A stretch of 64,000 nucleotides of DNA, taken from the NCBI GenBank assembly GCA_016169945.1, contig JADLSH010000076.1, positions 2,175,001-2,239,000 on the forward strand, given 5' to 3'. The notes under the pieces are model-generated. The model searched no databases. It saw only the letters and a program-made list of their open reading frames with translations, and was not told where the DNA came from. Every line of letters begins with the position of its first letter. The first letter of the stretch is position 1. The DNA is from Trachythela sp. YZ-2020. Lineage: Eukaryota; Cnidaria; Anthozoa; Malacalcyonacea; Clavulariidae. The position numbers and the translations under genes are program-made. This document shows, piece after piece, positions 21,195 through 31,941 of the stretch.

Positions 21195-23600
21195 CTCATT
21201 AACTGGCAGACTGTTGCAACATTTCTACCCCTTTAACTGGCAAGCAATATGGCGAATTCTTCATTGAATTTGTGGGCAATCATAAAATTGGCAATATCTC
21301 AAAAACCTTTCTATAAAACTTTCTGATTTTTCGAATCAGACAAGAGTGATATATAATTGACCTAATTTAGTTTAAATGAGCTTGCATTCGTAAATAGATA
21401 ATTAATATTTTTGAGTGAGAATTTTTGGTTTGGTAAATTTTATAGCACTAACATTTTGCACCTCATGACACCTAATATCTGAAGGGCAATATCTCCATAA
21501 CCCTACATAAATGGCAAAAAAAATTAAATTGCTGGGTTGGTACATATTTTTATTAGAACTAATTTTCATCTTTTAGGATATAAATTAGAAAATGATCAAA
21601 AATTAAAATAAATTCTCTTGAGCCTAGTCCAGGACCTCATGTTTACAACATAAAACGGAGAAGAGTAGGTTGTTGTTCATGGGTCAAAACATCTATAAGC
21701 CAAAACGCAGTGATTGTACCTCCTCGAAGTTTTAAATTCACACAAATATATTTGATAAAACAAATAGTACAAGAATTTATCTGTTTTAATATAAACAAAG
21801 GATGAAAAGAGTGAGAAAAGCGGGCATTTGGGGAGGTGTTTTTAAACTAGACGTCGACAACCGACATATTCAAACGCAATTTGCGGTGACAAAACAAAAA
21901 GCTGTTCATTTCTCTACTCAAAGCACTAAAAGTCATCCACAAAGTGAAAAATATCTTAACTTTACACCAGGTAAGAACTTTAGCTCAATTTTCTTGTGTT
22001 TCTGTTGAGAAAACAGCGATTTTTTTGTGCCCAAAAATGTTTGCGCATCTGTAGTCTACTCATAAGACAAGATAATGGCAGACAGCCGGCTTCTTTTTGA
22101 ATTCTGGCTCAAAAAGCAAGCACGTTTTTCAGTTTGAAATAGGTCGTAAAAGAGAACAATCGTGTAAAAATACAATCTTCATACTCCAATGAAATGCACA
22201 ATTTAATATTTAGGTGTTCTATATTGCTGTAAAATGATGAAATAAAGTCCTCAATATCTGGTTGCTTTTCAGACGGGAGTAAAACATGTAGCTTCCATAT
22301 TTTAGCGCGTGCACTTTTGAAACGATAAACACCTCAAAGATATAGCTTTTATTTGACAAAATAACGAAATATCCCATGAGTATTATTAAAAGTCTTCTAT
22401 TAAAACGATTTCATGATAAATTAGTGAACATTGGGTCCGAAATTGCTGCTAAATACCGATTTTGGAAAGGGCATCAATTTCATTGCTTCCTGCAAAGGAA
22501 GCCATTGCAGCGAGGAACCGGCATTTTGCAAACAGGTGTCCTGACATATTTTACATCTTTCTCTTCAAGTGCTCAATGTGTAGTTCTTAGAAAACGAGTT
22601 TGCACTAATTTTATGATGAGCTTTATCGATTTAAAGTTTTATGGGGATATAAAAATCCATAAAAAAGCATTTTAGAAGCTTTTGAAATCGGTAGACACCC
22701 GCATTAATTCAATACACTGGTTTTAAGCCACAATATCTCTGAAATTAGTGGTCGTTTTAAGACGAAATTTACAAAAATAGATGGAACGGTCATTGTGGAT
22801 CATTCTACTTAGTTTTAATGTGATTTTACTAGGAGTATTCATGCCAAAAAGACGACATGCGCACATATTAGGTAAAATGTGTAGTGGTTTGAATACACTT
22901 TTGCTAAATTCACAACTTGGACAAGAAGACCAACAGAAGGGTTACGAAAACAGTCAAATAATGCCATAAACATGCACGAACAGTTCTTCAAAAAGGATAA
23001 TTTTAAACTAGATTTAACCTGCTAAAATGCTGTCGAATTTTGGAAGTTTTTTCAAAACTTTTCTATTCAAAAACAGGCTCAAAAAAGATCGTATCTACTC
23101 ACTTGTGTTTGGTGTTCGTGTTCCTTGTGATTTCCGACTATTATTTCCCATAAAATTTACAAAATACCCATGTTTTCGTCTCAAAATCTCACGAATGGAT
23201 TTCGACAAGAACTTGACCAAAAACGTCGAGACATTCCCTTTCGTTTTGGACCAAATTTTCTGTGTTGAACTCTTGAAAATCCTCTTCTTTTTTGCCCTTA
23301 AAACTTGCTGTAAATTCCCTTCTTGTAACATATATCCATTGCGTAAAGTTTTTGTAAAAAAAATAGAATTTTAAACTTAAAAATCTTTGCGAGTTTTCAA
23401 TCAATTTCCTCGCCCAATGTGTCTTGGAAAGCTCGTGTTTCGCGTTCTATATTCGTATTGGTTGCTAGGCAACCTGTCAAACACGTGCTTGGCAATCGTG
23501 CCCGGAAGTTGACAAGCCAATCTAGGGCGCATCCGGGCGCATTGCCAGTTACCCCCTTGCCAATTCCAGGGCGCATCCAGGTGCATTGCCAGTTAATGAG
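21195..23600 (+). mobile_element. 2.4-kb TTAA-flanked element with 14-bp TIRs
   Basis: CTCATTAACTGGCA at 21195-21208 is matched by TGCCAGTTAATGAG at 23587-23600, with TTAA outside both (21191-21194 and 23601-23604). Just inside the right TIR a roughly 47-bp block (AGGGCGCATCCGGGCGCATT...) is tandemly repeated. A MITE at 32798-32892 has related ends. No transposase is recognisable inside, only short frames, so it is non-autonomous or badly decayed. Confidence 0.68.
21802..21970 (+). CDS. Short open frame ending at a splice donor, unrecognised
   Basis: ATG 21802 opens 56 codons (MKRVRKAGIWGGVFKLDVDN ...) that end at CCAG|GTAAG. It is basic at the start, so it could be a first exon with a nuclear-localisation-like N-terminus. 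No downstream partner exon was identified and it lies within the TTAA element. Low confidence. Confidence 0.25.
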
Positions 23601-24048
23601 TTAAGCTACAGGTAATAATTATACTCTGTATGAAAGTCAGATTTAATTGCCTTCCACCCTTTGTGTTTCAGACTGTTGTACTCTATGAAGTATTGTAGTA
23701 TAAAATGGTTCAATTCTTTCAGTTATTGTATTACTAAAAATGTATTCAGGAATGTGTATTTTTATGAAGAATGCGATATTTGTCAAAATATTAAATATAA
23801 TTTATATAATATATGTTTTTTATTCCAAAACACATACTTTAGGAAAACCCAAGAGAATTTAAGTATTTTAAGAACAAAACTATCTATGCTTCCTTTCTAG
23901 AAAAGAATGGAAGTAGTGAGAAATGGATGGATGTTGATCTTGGGTATTTGCCATATGGTAAAAAAAACATAGTGACACAACTTTTTCCAGTAACCTGTTA
24001 CAAGCTTTCTATCCTGTTGTCAGCCCGTTCTTGCCGAGTAAACCAACA

Positions 24049-24441
24049 ATGCGGAAGTATTTTATCCAGGAAAAATGTAGGCAATGGAGCATTCATAAGC
24101 AGCAAGACAAAATTGAGAAATCTTTTCAGTTTCTGCAATCACAAAACATGGCAGGCATTGGGAATCGTTTGGAAGGATATATTCCGAAACCAAATGATCA
24201 AAATGTCTTAGCTGATGTGGCCATTAGACTAGATTCATTGCTGAAGAAAGTAGAGCAGCTTCTTCTTGAAATAAAGTCTCATGATCAGTCATTCGAAGCC
24301 AATGGGTTGTCCCTGAAGAAAAAGTGGCAAAAATTCCATCACAGTTGTAATGAGAAGTGGATCACATCACTCTTGCAAATGAAAGATAAAATCAACGCAG
24401 TATTGCTTAAAGTTGACCAAAAGGTTCACTGCAGTTTGTAG
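24049..24441 (+). CDS. Unrecognised Lys-rich, coiled-coil-like frame
   Basis: From ATG 24049 the frame reads MRKYFIQEKCRQWSIHKQQD and continues through LADVAIRLDSLLKKVEQLLL and HSCNEKWITSLLQMKDKINA to a TAG at 24439-24441. Leu heptads suggest a coiled coil. Upstream, 23890-23960 (KNGSSEKWMDVDLGYLPYG) after a TTTCTAG acceptor may be another exon, but the frames do not join simply. It is probably part of the same gene as the acidic region downstream. Confidence 0.4.
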   Translation: MRKYFIQEKCRQWSIHKQQDKIEKSFQFLQSQNMAGIGNRLEGYIPKPNDQNVLADVAIRLDSLLKKVEQLLLEIKSHDQSFEANGLSLKKKWQKFHHSCNEKWITSLLQMKDKINAVLLKVDQKVHCSL

Positions 24442-24564
24442 AAACAAAAGTGGTTGCAAAAAAACAGTGCTAGCAGAAAAAGAAAGAACAATAAAAATAA
24501 TCATAAGAAAGCGCAAATATTTCAAAACAACATAGAACAACTTGTCTCTTACCTACTTACAGAA

Positions 24565-25053
24565 GATGGATGATGTCAGCATGACTGATACAGAAGAAGA
24601 TCAAAGCATTCCAGAGGACGCATTCCAGAGGACGCATTCCAGAGGACGCATTCCAGAGGACGCATTCCAGAGGACGCATTCCAGAGGACGCATTCCAGAG
24701 GACGCATTCCAGAGGACGCATTCCAGAGGACGCATTCCAGAGGACGCATTCCAGAGGACGCATTCCAGAGGACGCATTCCAGAGGACGCATTCCAGAGGA
24801 CGCATTCCAGAGGACGCATTCCAGAGGACGCATTCCAGAGGATACGAGTGATAGCAGTAGTGGTCATGAAACTGACACAGAAGAAAATCAACGCATGCCA
24901 GATGACACAAGTAACGTCAGCATGACTGACGCAGAAGACGATTAAAGCATGCCAGATGACAAAAATGACATTTGCAGTGTTCATGAATTAGACACAGAAG
25001 ACAATTTAATGCCAGTCGACGTCATCAGTGACATTAGCAGTGTAAATAATTGA
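24565..25053 (+). pseudogene. Acidic repeat exon interrupted by a minisatellite
   Basis: After a CTTACAG acceptor (24563) the frame reads KMDDVSMTDTEEDQSIPED, then a 14-bp minisatellite intervenes. Beyond it, in a shifted frame, come PEDTSDSSSGHETDTEENQR, MPDDTSNVSMTDAEDD, a stop, SMPDDKNDICSVHELDTEDN and DISSVNN with a stop at 25053. The protein is a set of 15-20-residue acidic repeats (VSMTDxEEDQSxPxD). The stop near 24944 is a CAA-to-TAA change relative to the first repeat. Without the minisatellite expansion the two halves would be in one frame. Confidence 0.5.
24607..24842 (+). repeat. 14-bp coding minisatellite, 16.9 units
   Basis: Sixteen perfect copies of CATTCCAGAGGACG (24607-24830) plus a partial copy. 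Because 14 is not a multiple of 3, three successive units encode PEDAFQRTHSRGRI and all forward frames pass through. The reverse strand is open too (LECVLWNASSGMRP). Units are identical, so the expansion is recent or homogenised. Confidence 0.95.
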
Positions 25054-25475
25054 TAAGTTAAATTAACATTGTGTTCATATTCTTAATGTTCAAAATTCTT
25101 AATGTTCAAAATCATCTTAAATGTTTATTTCTATTTAATAAACGGTTCTTTGGGAGAATGCTGTCACAGAACATCTTTCATTAAATATAATGTAAAGTCT
25201 GTTATGCAAATATGCTATGTTGGATCCCAATGCCTAAACATTGCCAAAATTTCACCGTATTTGACATATTTCAAATTGAAACTCTCATTCATTTCATTTA
25301 AAAGCTCAGGCAATCAAATTATGTGAAATATTAAACAAGAACGTCGTGTGTTTATGGATATTGTGGCTTCAAAACGTATACAAAGCGCGTTTCCACAAAC
25401 AGACTTCACATTACGTTTAAACAAATGTATTTACATAATACTGGTATTAAGAAGCAAGTTTCTATGCTAAAGATG
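25054..25475. other. AT-rich spacer
   Basis: No coding frame or repeat that I can support. It separates the plus-strand acidic gene from the minus-strand PHD gene and probably contains the 3' ends of both. Confidence 0.4.
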
Positions 25476-27452
25476 TTAGCCTACAATGCAAAGTTGGCAA
25501 ACAAACTCAAGTTCTGGATCACTCATATATTTTTCAGTTTCTTCTTCTGTCATATCAATACAGTCACTGTGAAACCATTCGTCACACTTATTATCACAGC
25601 ACACCATGAATCGGTCATCTTCTGGTTGCCTACATAAACAAAATTGTCCAGGTTCGTCATTTTGTAATGTTCCCCATTCACAGATTAAAATGTCTTCCTC
25701 CTCATTCTCGGCATCATTTAACTCACTTTCATTATCTATACCATTTCTAAGTAGGCCAGGGAAGAGTGTGATTGCCATGTGCACTTCCACAATGGATACT
25801 TTGTCTTTCTTTTTCAGCTTATCACCTCGTTTTGATAGACTGTGGTGTACAAGATATTTGTCCAGCTCCGGGACTCTCAAGGAAGATATGTTTTTGGTTG
25901 ATACAATTCTTGCCAATTATAATCCTCGTACTTTTTGTGTTTCCTTGCTTCTCTCTTCGCTTCTTCGTTTTTGTTTCATCAATGCGAGATGTTCAAGGTG
26001 CTGGAGGTAGGCTCGTACAAGATTCTCTGGAACAATGTACTTTGTAGAGCAATTCTTAATTTCTTCTTCATCTGATGATGTCAATGGGTGTTCGCGCTGT
26101 TGAAGTCTTTTCAGAGCTGCTCTGGGTTGGAAATCATCAATAGCACGGATGTTTCCTTCCTCGTCGTGGGCTGGAGTTTGTCTTCCTGGAAGATGATTCA
26201 TAATCTGGGTATGGTCTGGGAACGTAGCCAGTTTACGGACCGCTCCATGTCTCTCAGAAACCACACAGTTTGCCACCAGTAGCTTGGTACATGCACCTTT
26301 CACATACTCCAGATAAAGTTCTCCTCTCTTAAAATGGAGCTGATAGAACTGTTCAAGTTTGCCATAATCTCACTGTGTCAGACTTACTGGAGATATATTT
26401 GTCCAAATAATCTTTCCAGTCACCAGAGCTTCACCTATTGATGCATTTGTGCACTCTGCCTCATTTTGCCCAGTGTCACCTCTCGGTCTGTGTGTCCAAA
26501 TTACTTTGTCGAAACCATGAATGAGTATTGTTTCAGCCATTCTGTACTGGACTGCAATATTGTTGCACTCCAGGTCCAGCATCTGTGAGTTCCAGCAATC
26601 TGTGGGATCCGGAAACTTCATGCAAGTCTGGTCTAGTTGCTCGAAGCTCCTAATCTTCTGATGACCAAACCATGCCAGTACTTCCAACTTGCGCCTTAGG
26701 GCACATGAAGACAAAGCTTTCATCATCACTCATGACATACGCCTCCTTCGTGCCAAGTGATTGGGGTTCCTTTGAAAAAAATTGGTGTCTGGAAAGAGTT
26801 ACGTATTCTTCTTCATTGATCCAGTCGTACTTGGGAAGCTTTTTAGCCGCATCAGAATCACTAGGTTGGAATATACCTCCCCTTTGACGTCTCGGAAACT
26901 GACTGACGTACCCGGACGAACAAAGGCCTTATTGTCTATGCTCTTTATGAAAGCATATTTTCTGTCCTCTTCATCGTAGCCAAAATTTTCAATAGCGTTC
27001 TTGACATGTGCCCGTTGGTGGTGGGTGAGTTTGGTTTCATTGTCTTCTGTTTTTGGTGGTTTTTTACAGCAGAAAAGTGATTGACCCAAGTGTCTCTAAG
27101 CTTGGACACTGTTCGCTCTCTTTGGCTTGCCACGTTCAAGAACAGTAGACACAGCTCTGAGCAGCCTTTTCCCCTTTTGTACTCTTCTATGGTTGACAAT
27201 TTTCAGCATGTCTTTAGCCTTTACTCTGTGATGTAAATACATAACAGTGTCATGTCATCTTCCATGGGCTGTTGACATTCCTTCAATTGCTTTCAGCAAG
27301 AACTCCTCTTCATCCTCGTCAATTGCAGTCGGTCGTCCTGCTCCAAGCTTTCTCCTCTTAGCACCAGGGCTGTGTTTACACAACTCTAATTTACACTCGA
27401 ACGAAACACAACCCGTGGCATTTGCTTCGCACGGGCCCCAAATTTTTGCCAT
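25476..27452 (-). pseudogene. PHD-finger protein relic, copy 1 (element-like gene)
   Basis: From ATG 27452: MAKIWGPCEANATGCVSFEC, then GAGRPTAIDEDEEEFLLKAI (HTH-like), a TGA stop, MYLHHRVKAKDMLKIVNHRR, and a long basic middle part. A frameshift near 26730, an in-frame TGA at about 26370 and a TAA at 25917-25919 follow. The C-terminus has a SAP-like segment (ISSLRVPELDKYLVHHSLSK) and a PHD finger: CLCRQPEDDRFMVCCDNKCD, EWFHSDC, then CQLC, with the C4-H-C3 ligands present. PHD fingers bind histone H3 tails; the copy-like structure suggests a transposon-borne gene. Compared with copy 2, one T is missing near 26884 and the middle frame (26799-27089) is shorter. Confidence 0.7.
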
Positions 27453-27627
27453 CTCTATAGACTATAACCTGGAAATTTACCTCGTTTTAAGCATAAATCG
27501 TAGCAACGTGGCGTTCGCTTCGCATATAGCAACTCTAAAGTCTGAGACAAAATTAGAGACAAGAGTAGTATATATTAACTTGGTATTTGAAATTTTTTAT
27601 TTATAATTACTATTATATCCTTGTGCC

Positions 27628-27816
27628 ATACAGCTATTTCAATCAAGGTTGTCCCCGAGTCCCGAGCAAAGCGGAAAAGTCGAATACGAGCGCAGAAGGC
27701 TTGCTGGGAATCCCTAAAAAATCCATTAATTTATTAGCAATTTCCAGCAAGCCTTTCGCGTTTGTATTCGACTTTACCGCTTTGCTCGGGGACAACCTTA
27801 ATTGAAATAGCTGTAT
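27628..27816 (+). mobile_element. 189-bp palindromic foldback MITE, copy 1
   Basis: The whole segment is an imperfect hairpin. ATACAGCTATTTCAAT then AAGGTTGTCCCCGAG at the left is matched by CTCGGGGACAACCTT then ATTGAAATAGCTGTAT at the right. Inner arms share GCAAAGCGG, AAGTCGAATAC and AGGCTTGCTGG. The loop is the AT-rich 'taaaaaatccattaattta' centre. No coding capacity. Confidence 0.85.
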
Positions 27817-28923
27817 ATCACTTTAAAATGTTCCCGTTATCAATTTACGATGATTTGTAAATACTCTTTTTTCGAGATTTCACGAGCGCAAAGTCATTGA
27901 TGAGTGAATTTATGTCAAGCTCACAAATAATGTCTTGTTCAGCACTTAGTAATATCAGGTCGTTCAACCGTCTCTGACCCATTGTGGATCTGTACGAGTT
28001 CTTTATGTAATGCAATATTGAAAACTATCTTTCGCCAGAGCAATTAGATATCATAAGAGAAAGATAAATACGAAGTGGGACTTCTATATTTGGAAATACT
28101 GTTTCTAGTTTGTTTTCTAATATGAGCTTGTACATCCGAACCTCCGGTGATTCTAGTTTCATTGCATCATTGTTTTCGAATTCCATGGTTTGATCATGCT
28201 CATGCAGCTCATCGTTATCGTTGAATGACATATCTTCATCATCACTTGGAGTTGTAGTAACTGGTGAAGATGGCGCTGAAGAATCCTCAGATGGTGCGGG
28301 CGAGGAAGGGATTTCAGAAAGGACTGGTGCTTCTACAGAGCTTGATGAATCCAAGTATCTCTCGGCAAGCTCGGTTTTCAGGAAGGCAGAGAACTGTAAT
28401 AGCTCGTCTGAAAGACTCGGCTCAAGGTCACCTGGGTAAATTTTACAAAGCCGATTTGCCCTCAGTGTCAGTTTGTCGTCAGGTAGCTCCTTCATAGTTC
28501 TCAAAAATCCAAACCTTGACGCAACAGTGGCGTATGCTTCCTTACGTTTCTTCAACTCAGCAACCAAATTATCGATAATAACCAAAAACGTTGCCGTTCG
28601 AAACTTATCGGCAGGTGTAAATTCTACTTCCGGAGCTGATCCTGGTTCATCATAACGACAATTCCGCTGGCGATTTCTTTTCATTTCATCTTTGTAATGT
28701 TCGCATCCACCGAGCAATTTTCCTTCAGCCTCGAACTGCTCAAATTTTGGTCTCATATTTTTCACGTACTCTTCCAGGGATTCATAAATAGCAGCAGCTG
28801 AGTTAATGTCTTGATCCGCGGATTGAAGTAATTGGCTGTTACTGTTAAAACGCTTCAAGATACGGTGCCATACCAGAGTAAGTATGCCAGTCTCCAAACG
28901 ATCCATATTAGAAGCGTGATTAA

Positions 28924-29470
28924 AGCCGGTTTTCCACTTGCGAATTTTTTCGCTCGAAGCGGGTTATTTCGGTGCGAATAATTTCGCATGAAAAGTTGTT
29001 TCATTTCCACGAGCGATCGAAAAAACAATACCGCCAAATATAAAATTCTAAACAAAATGGCGGCATTGAATCGTAGAAGTTTACGCTGTTTATCAAATGT
29101 AATCGCTGTTTACGTCCCAGAGACATCTATATTTTATTAATTCTTCTATGAAGACTTCCTTATCAAAGTTAACCAACGACTGTTGACGATTTAATTCATC
29201 ATTTGTACATGTCTCGGACCTCTCGATGTCTTGTTGAATATCCGCCATTTTGAAAGATGATGAAAGGCAAGATGAAAATTCTGAAATCTGATTGGCTAGC
29301 GACTTCTTTCGCCGCGAAAAAGTAGAAATCATTCGAACTCCTATTTTCGTCGCAGCGAACAGTTTGCAAATTTTATCGCCATATGACAATTACGTAATTG
29401 ACAAAACACGCATGCGTAAAGGCGAAAAAAACCGCTTCGCGCGAAAAAATGCGCAAGTGGAAAACCGGCT
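28924..29470 (+). mobile_element. 547-bp Harbinger-type non-autonomous element, copy 1
   Basis: TIRs AGCCGGTTTTCCACTTGCG at both ends and a 3-bp target duplication TAA (28921-28923 and 29471-29473), as expected for PIF/Harbinger (TWA). It interrupts the hAT gene in frame. It keeps the start of a MADF-like gene at 29093-29247 on the minus strand. Confidence 0.85.
29093..29247 (-). CDS. MADF-like N-terminal fragment inside the Harbinger-type element
   Basis: ATG 29247 reads MADIQQDIERSETCTNDELN ... NFDKEVFIEELIKYRCLWDV then NSDYI and a stop. The FIEELIKYRCLWD segment resembles the first helix of MADF/Myb-SANT DNA-binding domains, which occur in the accessory protein of Harbinger elements. The rest of the domain is absent, so this is a remnant of a larger parent. 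Confidence 0.5.
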
Positions 29471-29524
29471 TAAGAGCTTCTTTTCGAGTGTCTCCTTTCT
29501 GCTCTGGGTCTGCAGCAATCTCTT

Positions 29525-29929
29525 TCAATCCAGCTTTAATTTATTTGTAGCCCTTGACCACGGCTTTAAACAGCGGCGGCATGCGATGACCAACAAGTGT
29601 CTGACAGATGTTTGACTGTGGGCAAGCCTTTTCAAAAGTAAAGTTACTGTATCATAGTCGAGACTGTGAAGTCCCTTGCTGTCTCCTTCAGAGCCTTCCT
29701 CGTCCAACATGGAAGTAAAATTAACCAAAAACTCTTCCATTCTTGATTTGTCCTTTAATACAACGAAAATTTTAACCTTGAATTCGCCATACTTTTCCTC
29801 ATTTCCAGTCCACTTCACCAGACCGTTCTTATGCTCTGAACAGGCATACTCTGAGCAGAGAGCTCTATATATATCTAGAGTAAGAACTTGGTTGCTAAAA
29901 GTGAAGCCAAAGACAGCGGAAATTGACAT
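29525..29929 (-). CDS. Unrecognised 134-codon frame, copy 1
   Basis: Starts MSISAVFGFTFSNQVLTLDI inside a palindromic element and continues FKVKIFVVLKDKSRMEEFLV and MLDEEGSEGDSKGLHSLDYD. Its last third (from about 29640 leftwards) is the out-of-frame hAT sequence, so only 29640-29929 could be separate coding sequence. No family recognised. Confidence 0.3.
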   Translation of the reverse strand: MSISAVFGFTFSNQVLTLDIYRALCSEYACSEHKNGLVKWTGNEEKYGEFKVKIFVVLKDKSRMEEFLVNFTSMLDEEGSEGDSKGLHSLDYDTVTLLLKRLAHSQTSVRHLLVIACRRCLKPWSRATNKLKLD

Positions 29930-30240
29930 CCGGTGCCAGTCCTTTTCTATTGTTTAATATGTCTGCGCAGTTAACACAAAGCTGCAAGGAGCGTGCCAAA
30001 ATTTCGTGTTTTTAATACTTCGGTTTAAAGAATAATATCATGGTTTTTAATATGAACTGATAACTTGATTAGGGATACGATCGTTAGGGAAAACTGGAAT
30101 TAGCTGGGAAAAATGGTAAAAACTGTTTACGACCTTCATAGATTTTTTATCAATTTCCGCCATCTTGGCTTCACTTTACTCATCGGCCGAATGACTGAAG
30201 TTCTTACTCTAGATATATATAGAGCTCACTGACTCTGAGT
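29848..30240 (+). mobile_element. Palindromic element of about 390 bp, copy 1
   Basis: Inverted arms: GAGCTCTATATATATCTAGA continuing to GTAAGAACTT (29860-29889) pairs perfectly with 30198-30227. Further in, AAAGTGAAGCCAA and GGAAATTGA pair with the reverse complement around 30145-30175. Outer ends (ACTCTGAGCAGAGAGCT) match more loosely. I see no target duplication. Probably a MITE. Confidence 0.65.
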
Positions 30241-30420
30241 ACGATATTGGCTCTGCTTGGGTATATATTAATCATTTGTATTCGATCACAAGTGGAGGAT
30301 TTTTATAAATTATTTAATTATCAAAACTACAATATTGGGTGTGGGGGAGGGGGGGTATATTATTTTAAAGGGGGTTTCTGAAAACCACCACCCCCTTGCG
30401 ATATAATTAACGATCGGTCC

Positions 30421-30508
30421 CTAAAATCTAAAACTGAACTGTCTAAAAATCTAAAACTAAACTGTCAAATACAAAACTGAACTGTCTAAAAATCAGAATT
30501 GAACTGTG
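30421..30508 (-). repeat. Tandem repeat, inverse of the 11.1-kb array, copy 1
   Basis: About four units of AAATCTAAAACTGAACTGTC form, the reverse complement of the AGTTCAGTTTTG-type units at 11089-11169. The region 30241-30420 before it is AT-rich, with a G-rich stretch (GGGGGAGGGGGGG) near 30341-30354 and no genes. Confidence 0.65.
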
Positions 30509-30599
30509 AGCCTTCTGGGCCATCGTAGTATAGCTTTTGTTCTTAATAACAAGCTTTTTTATTGTAGATGGGGAAAAAGAATTTTTCTAGTTTTCAAGT

Positions 30600-31829
30600 T
30601 TGCTTTATTTTTTATCAAATTGTGATTTATAGTCATTGGTTTTTGCCACCTCGTTAATCCTATTTAATCTGTTAATGTAGAATTTATAACGTTTTACTTT
30701 ATCAGGATTCTTACTTAGAAAGTGCATTTTAAAAAGCTTATGCTTCTTTCTTATAGAAGTTAAAATCACACTTGATATCCACGAGTTTTTCAACAACATT
30801 CTCTTATTACATGGAATTTTCCGCATTGGTGCATGCTTAACACTAATGCTTTGCAGTAAACTCACCAATTTATTAATGTTTTCGTTAACATCATCACAGA
30901 TCAAGCTATTAATATTTTCCTCTGCTATATCCTTAAGAAACAAATCTTCCTGAAGATTTGAGAAACAGGTGATCAGTTATGTCAGCTAAGCATATACCAG
31001 ATTTTAGTATTTTTTTGTGGTACGTTGGTTTTAAAGTCGAGGTATGGTCTGTTATGCAAGTTGCTTTAGTTATTATTGGTATAAATCCTTAGTTAAATAG
31101 CATATGAAGATATTCAGATGTGGATTTGTTGACATTGTACTTTAGAAAATGTATATTTATATCACCAAATAAAATACTTCATCCCCTCTACTATTTAGCT
31201 CTGCCAAAGTTGCCTCTAATACCTCATGAAATTGAGCACGGTTGTTAGACGGGTGTAGATAAATACATCCTAGTATGATATTTTTATGTCGCTTGCGTAT
31301 GATTTCAAACATACTGGATTCAACTCCTTCTATCTAAATTGCACCTCGGGACAAAGTTTACACCTCAGGACAAAGCCATTTGCAATATAAAAACCTACAC
31401 CTCCAGCAGAAGTTTTCGAATTGGTATGTATAAATTCATAACCAGGTAGATTGATGTTACAAATATTATTTTCATTCAACTTGGCTTCTGAAATGGCTAT
31501 GATATCTGCAATTTCTTTAATTAGGCCTAATATATCTCATAGCATAGGCAGATTTTTTGCTAAGCTACGCATATTGTAGTGCATAATGGCAACGCATGTT
31601 TTTTTTTTGCAGTTTGCTTTATATTATAATACTTGGATTCAATACTATCATTGCATAAATTTTCATGCAAATTTATATCATTGTCTGGGCATTCAATAAT
31701 ATCCTGAAATAGGTTTTTTGAATTTAAGATCGATTTTGAAGTGCTATTTATCCTTGCTCCAGATGTCTCTTTTCAAATTATAGAGAGGTAATTCATGCAT
31801 TACATTAAGTTCATCACTATCGCACACCA
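30600..31829 (-). pseudogene. LINE ORF2 endonuclease and linker fragment, copy 1
   Basis: On the minus strand, decayed pieces of the endonuclease (ELPLYNLKR near 31780, SEAKLNENNICNINLPGYEF near 31480, SAGGVGFYIANGFVL near 31400) are followed by an open linker frame 30943-30605 (KHAPMRKIPCNKRMLLKNSW, YINRLNRINEVAKTNDYKSQ). It belongs to the same LINE group as 18106-20113. Its ORF1 end lies beyond the inserted TTAA element at 34920-35090. Confidence 0.75.
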
Positions 31830-31941
31830 TTAAAGATGATGTAAAGTCCGTTCTGCGCATATATTCTGCGCATAACAATGCTATTGTTTACGTTATGTAA
31901 TAAAATTTTTACATGACGTATTTCGGTATTTCCTGTTGTAT

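Larger units (their letters stand above)
27845..29650 (-). pseudogene. hAT transposase (ZMYM1-like), split by a Harbinger-type element, copy 1
   Basis: Minus-strand order: LSDTCWSSHAAAV, frameshift, KAVVKGYK, stop, IKAGLKEIAADPEQKGDTRK, then the insertion at 28924-29470, then NHASNMDRLETGILTLVWHR ... FEQFEAEGKLLGG ... EFTPADKFRTATFLVIIDNL ... ASRFGFLRTM ... YPGDLEPSLSDELLQFSAF. A Ser/Asp-rich linker follows, then the C-terminal dimerisation domain (LETVFPNIEVPLRIYLSLMI, SGER, TAG at 28025, FSILHYIKNSYRSTMGQRRL) ending at TAA 27845-27847. Without the insertion and one TTA the frame reads straight through (KEALNHASNMDR). The C-terminal half is unusually well kept, with one stop in about 350 codons. 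Confidence 0.82.

Noticed and set aside
22376..23404. Several 60-115-codon frames in the 2.4-kb TTAA element
   Set aside because: They overlap on both strands, are Phe/Lys/Ile-rich as expected from AT-rich DNA, and show no motif.
24557..24984. Minus-strand frames rich in LECVLWNASSGMRP
   Set aside because: They are the reverse reading of the 14-bp minisatellite and have no non-repetitive coding sequence around them.
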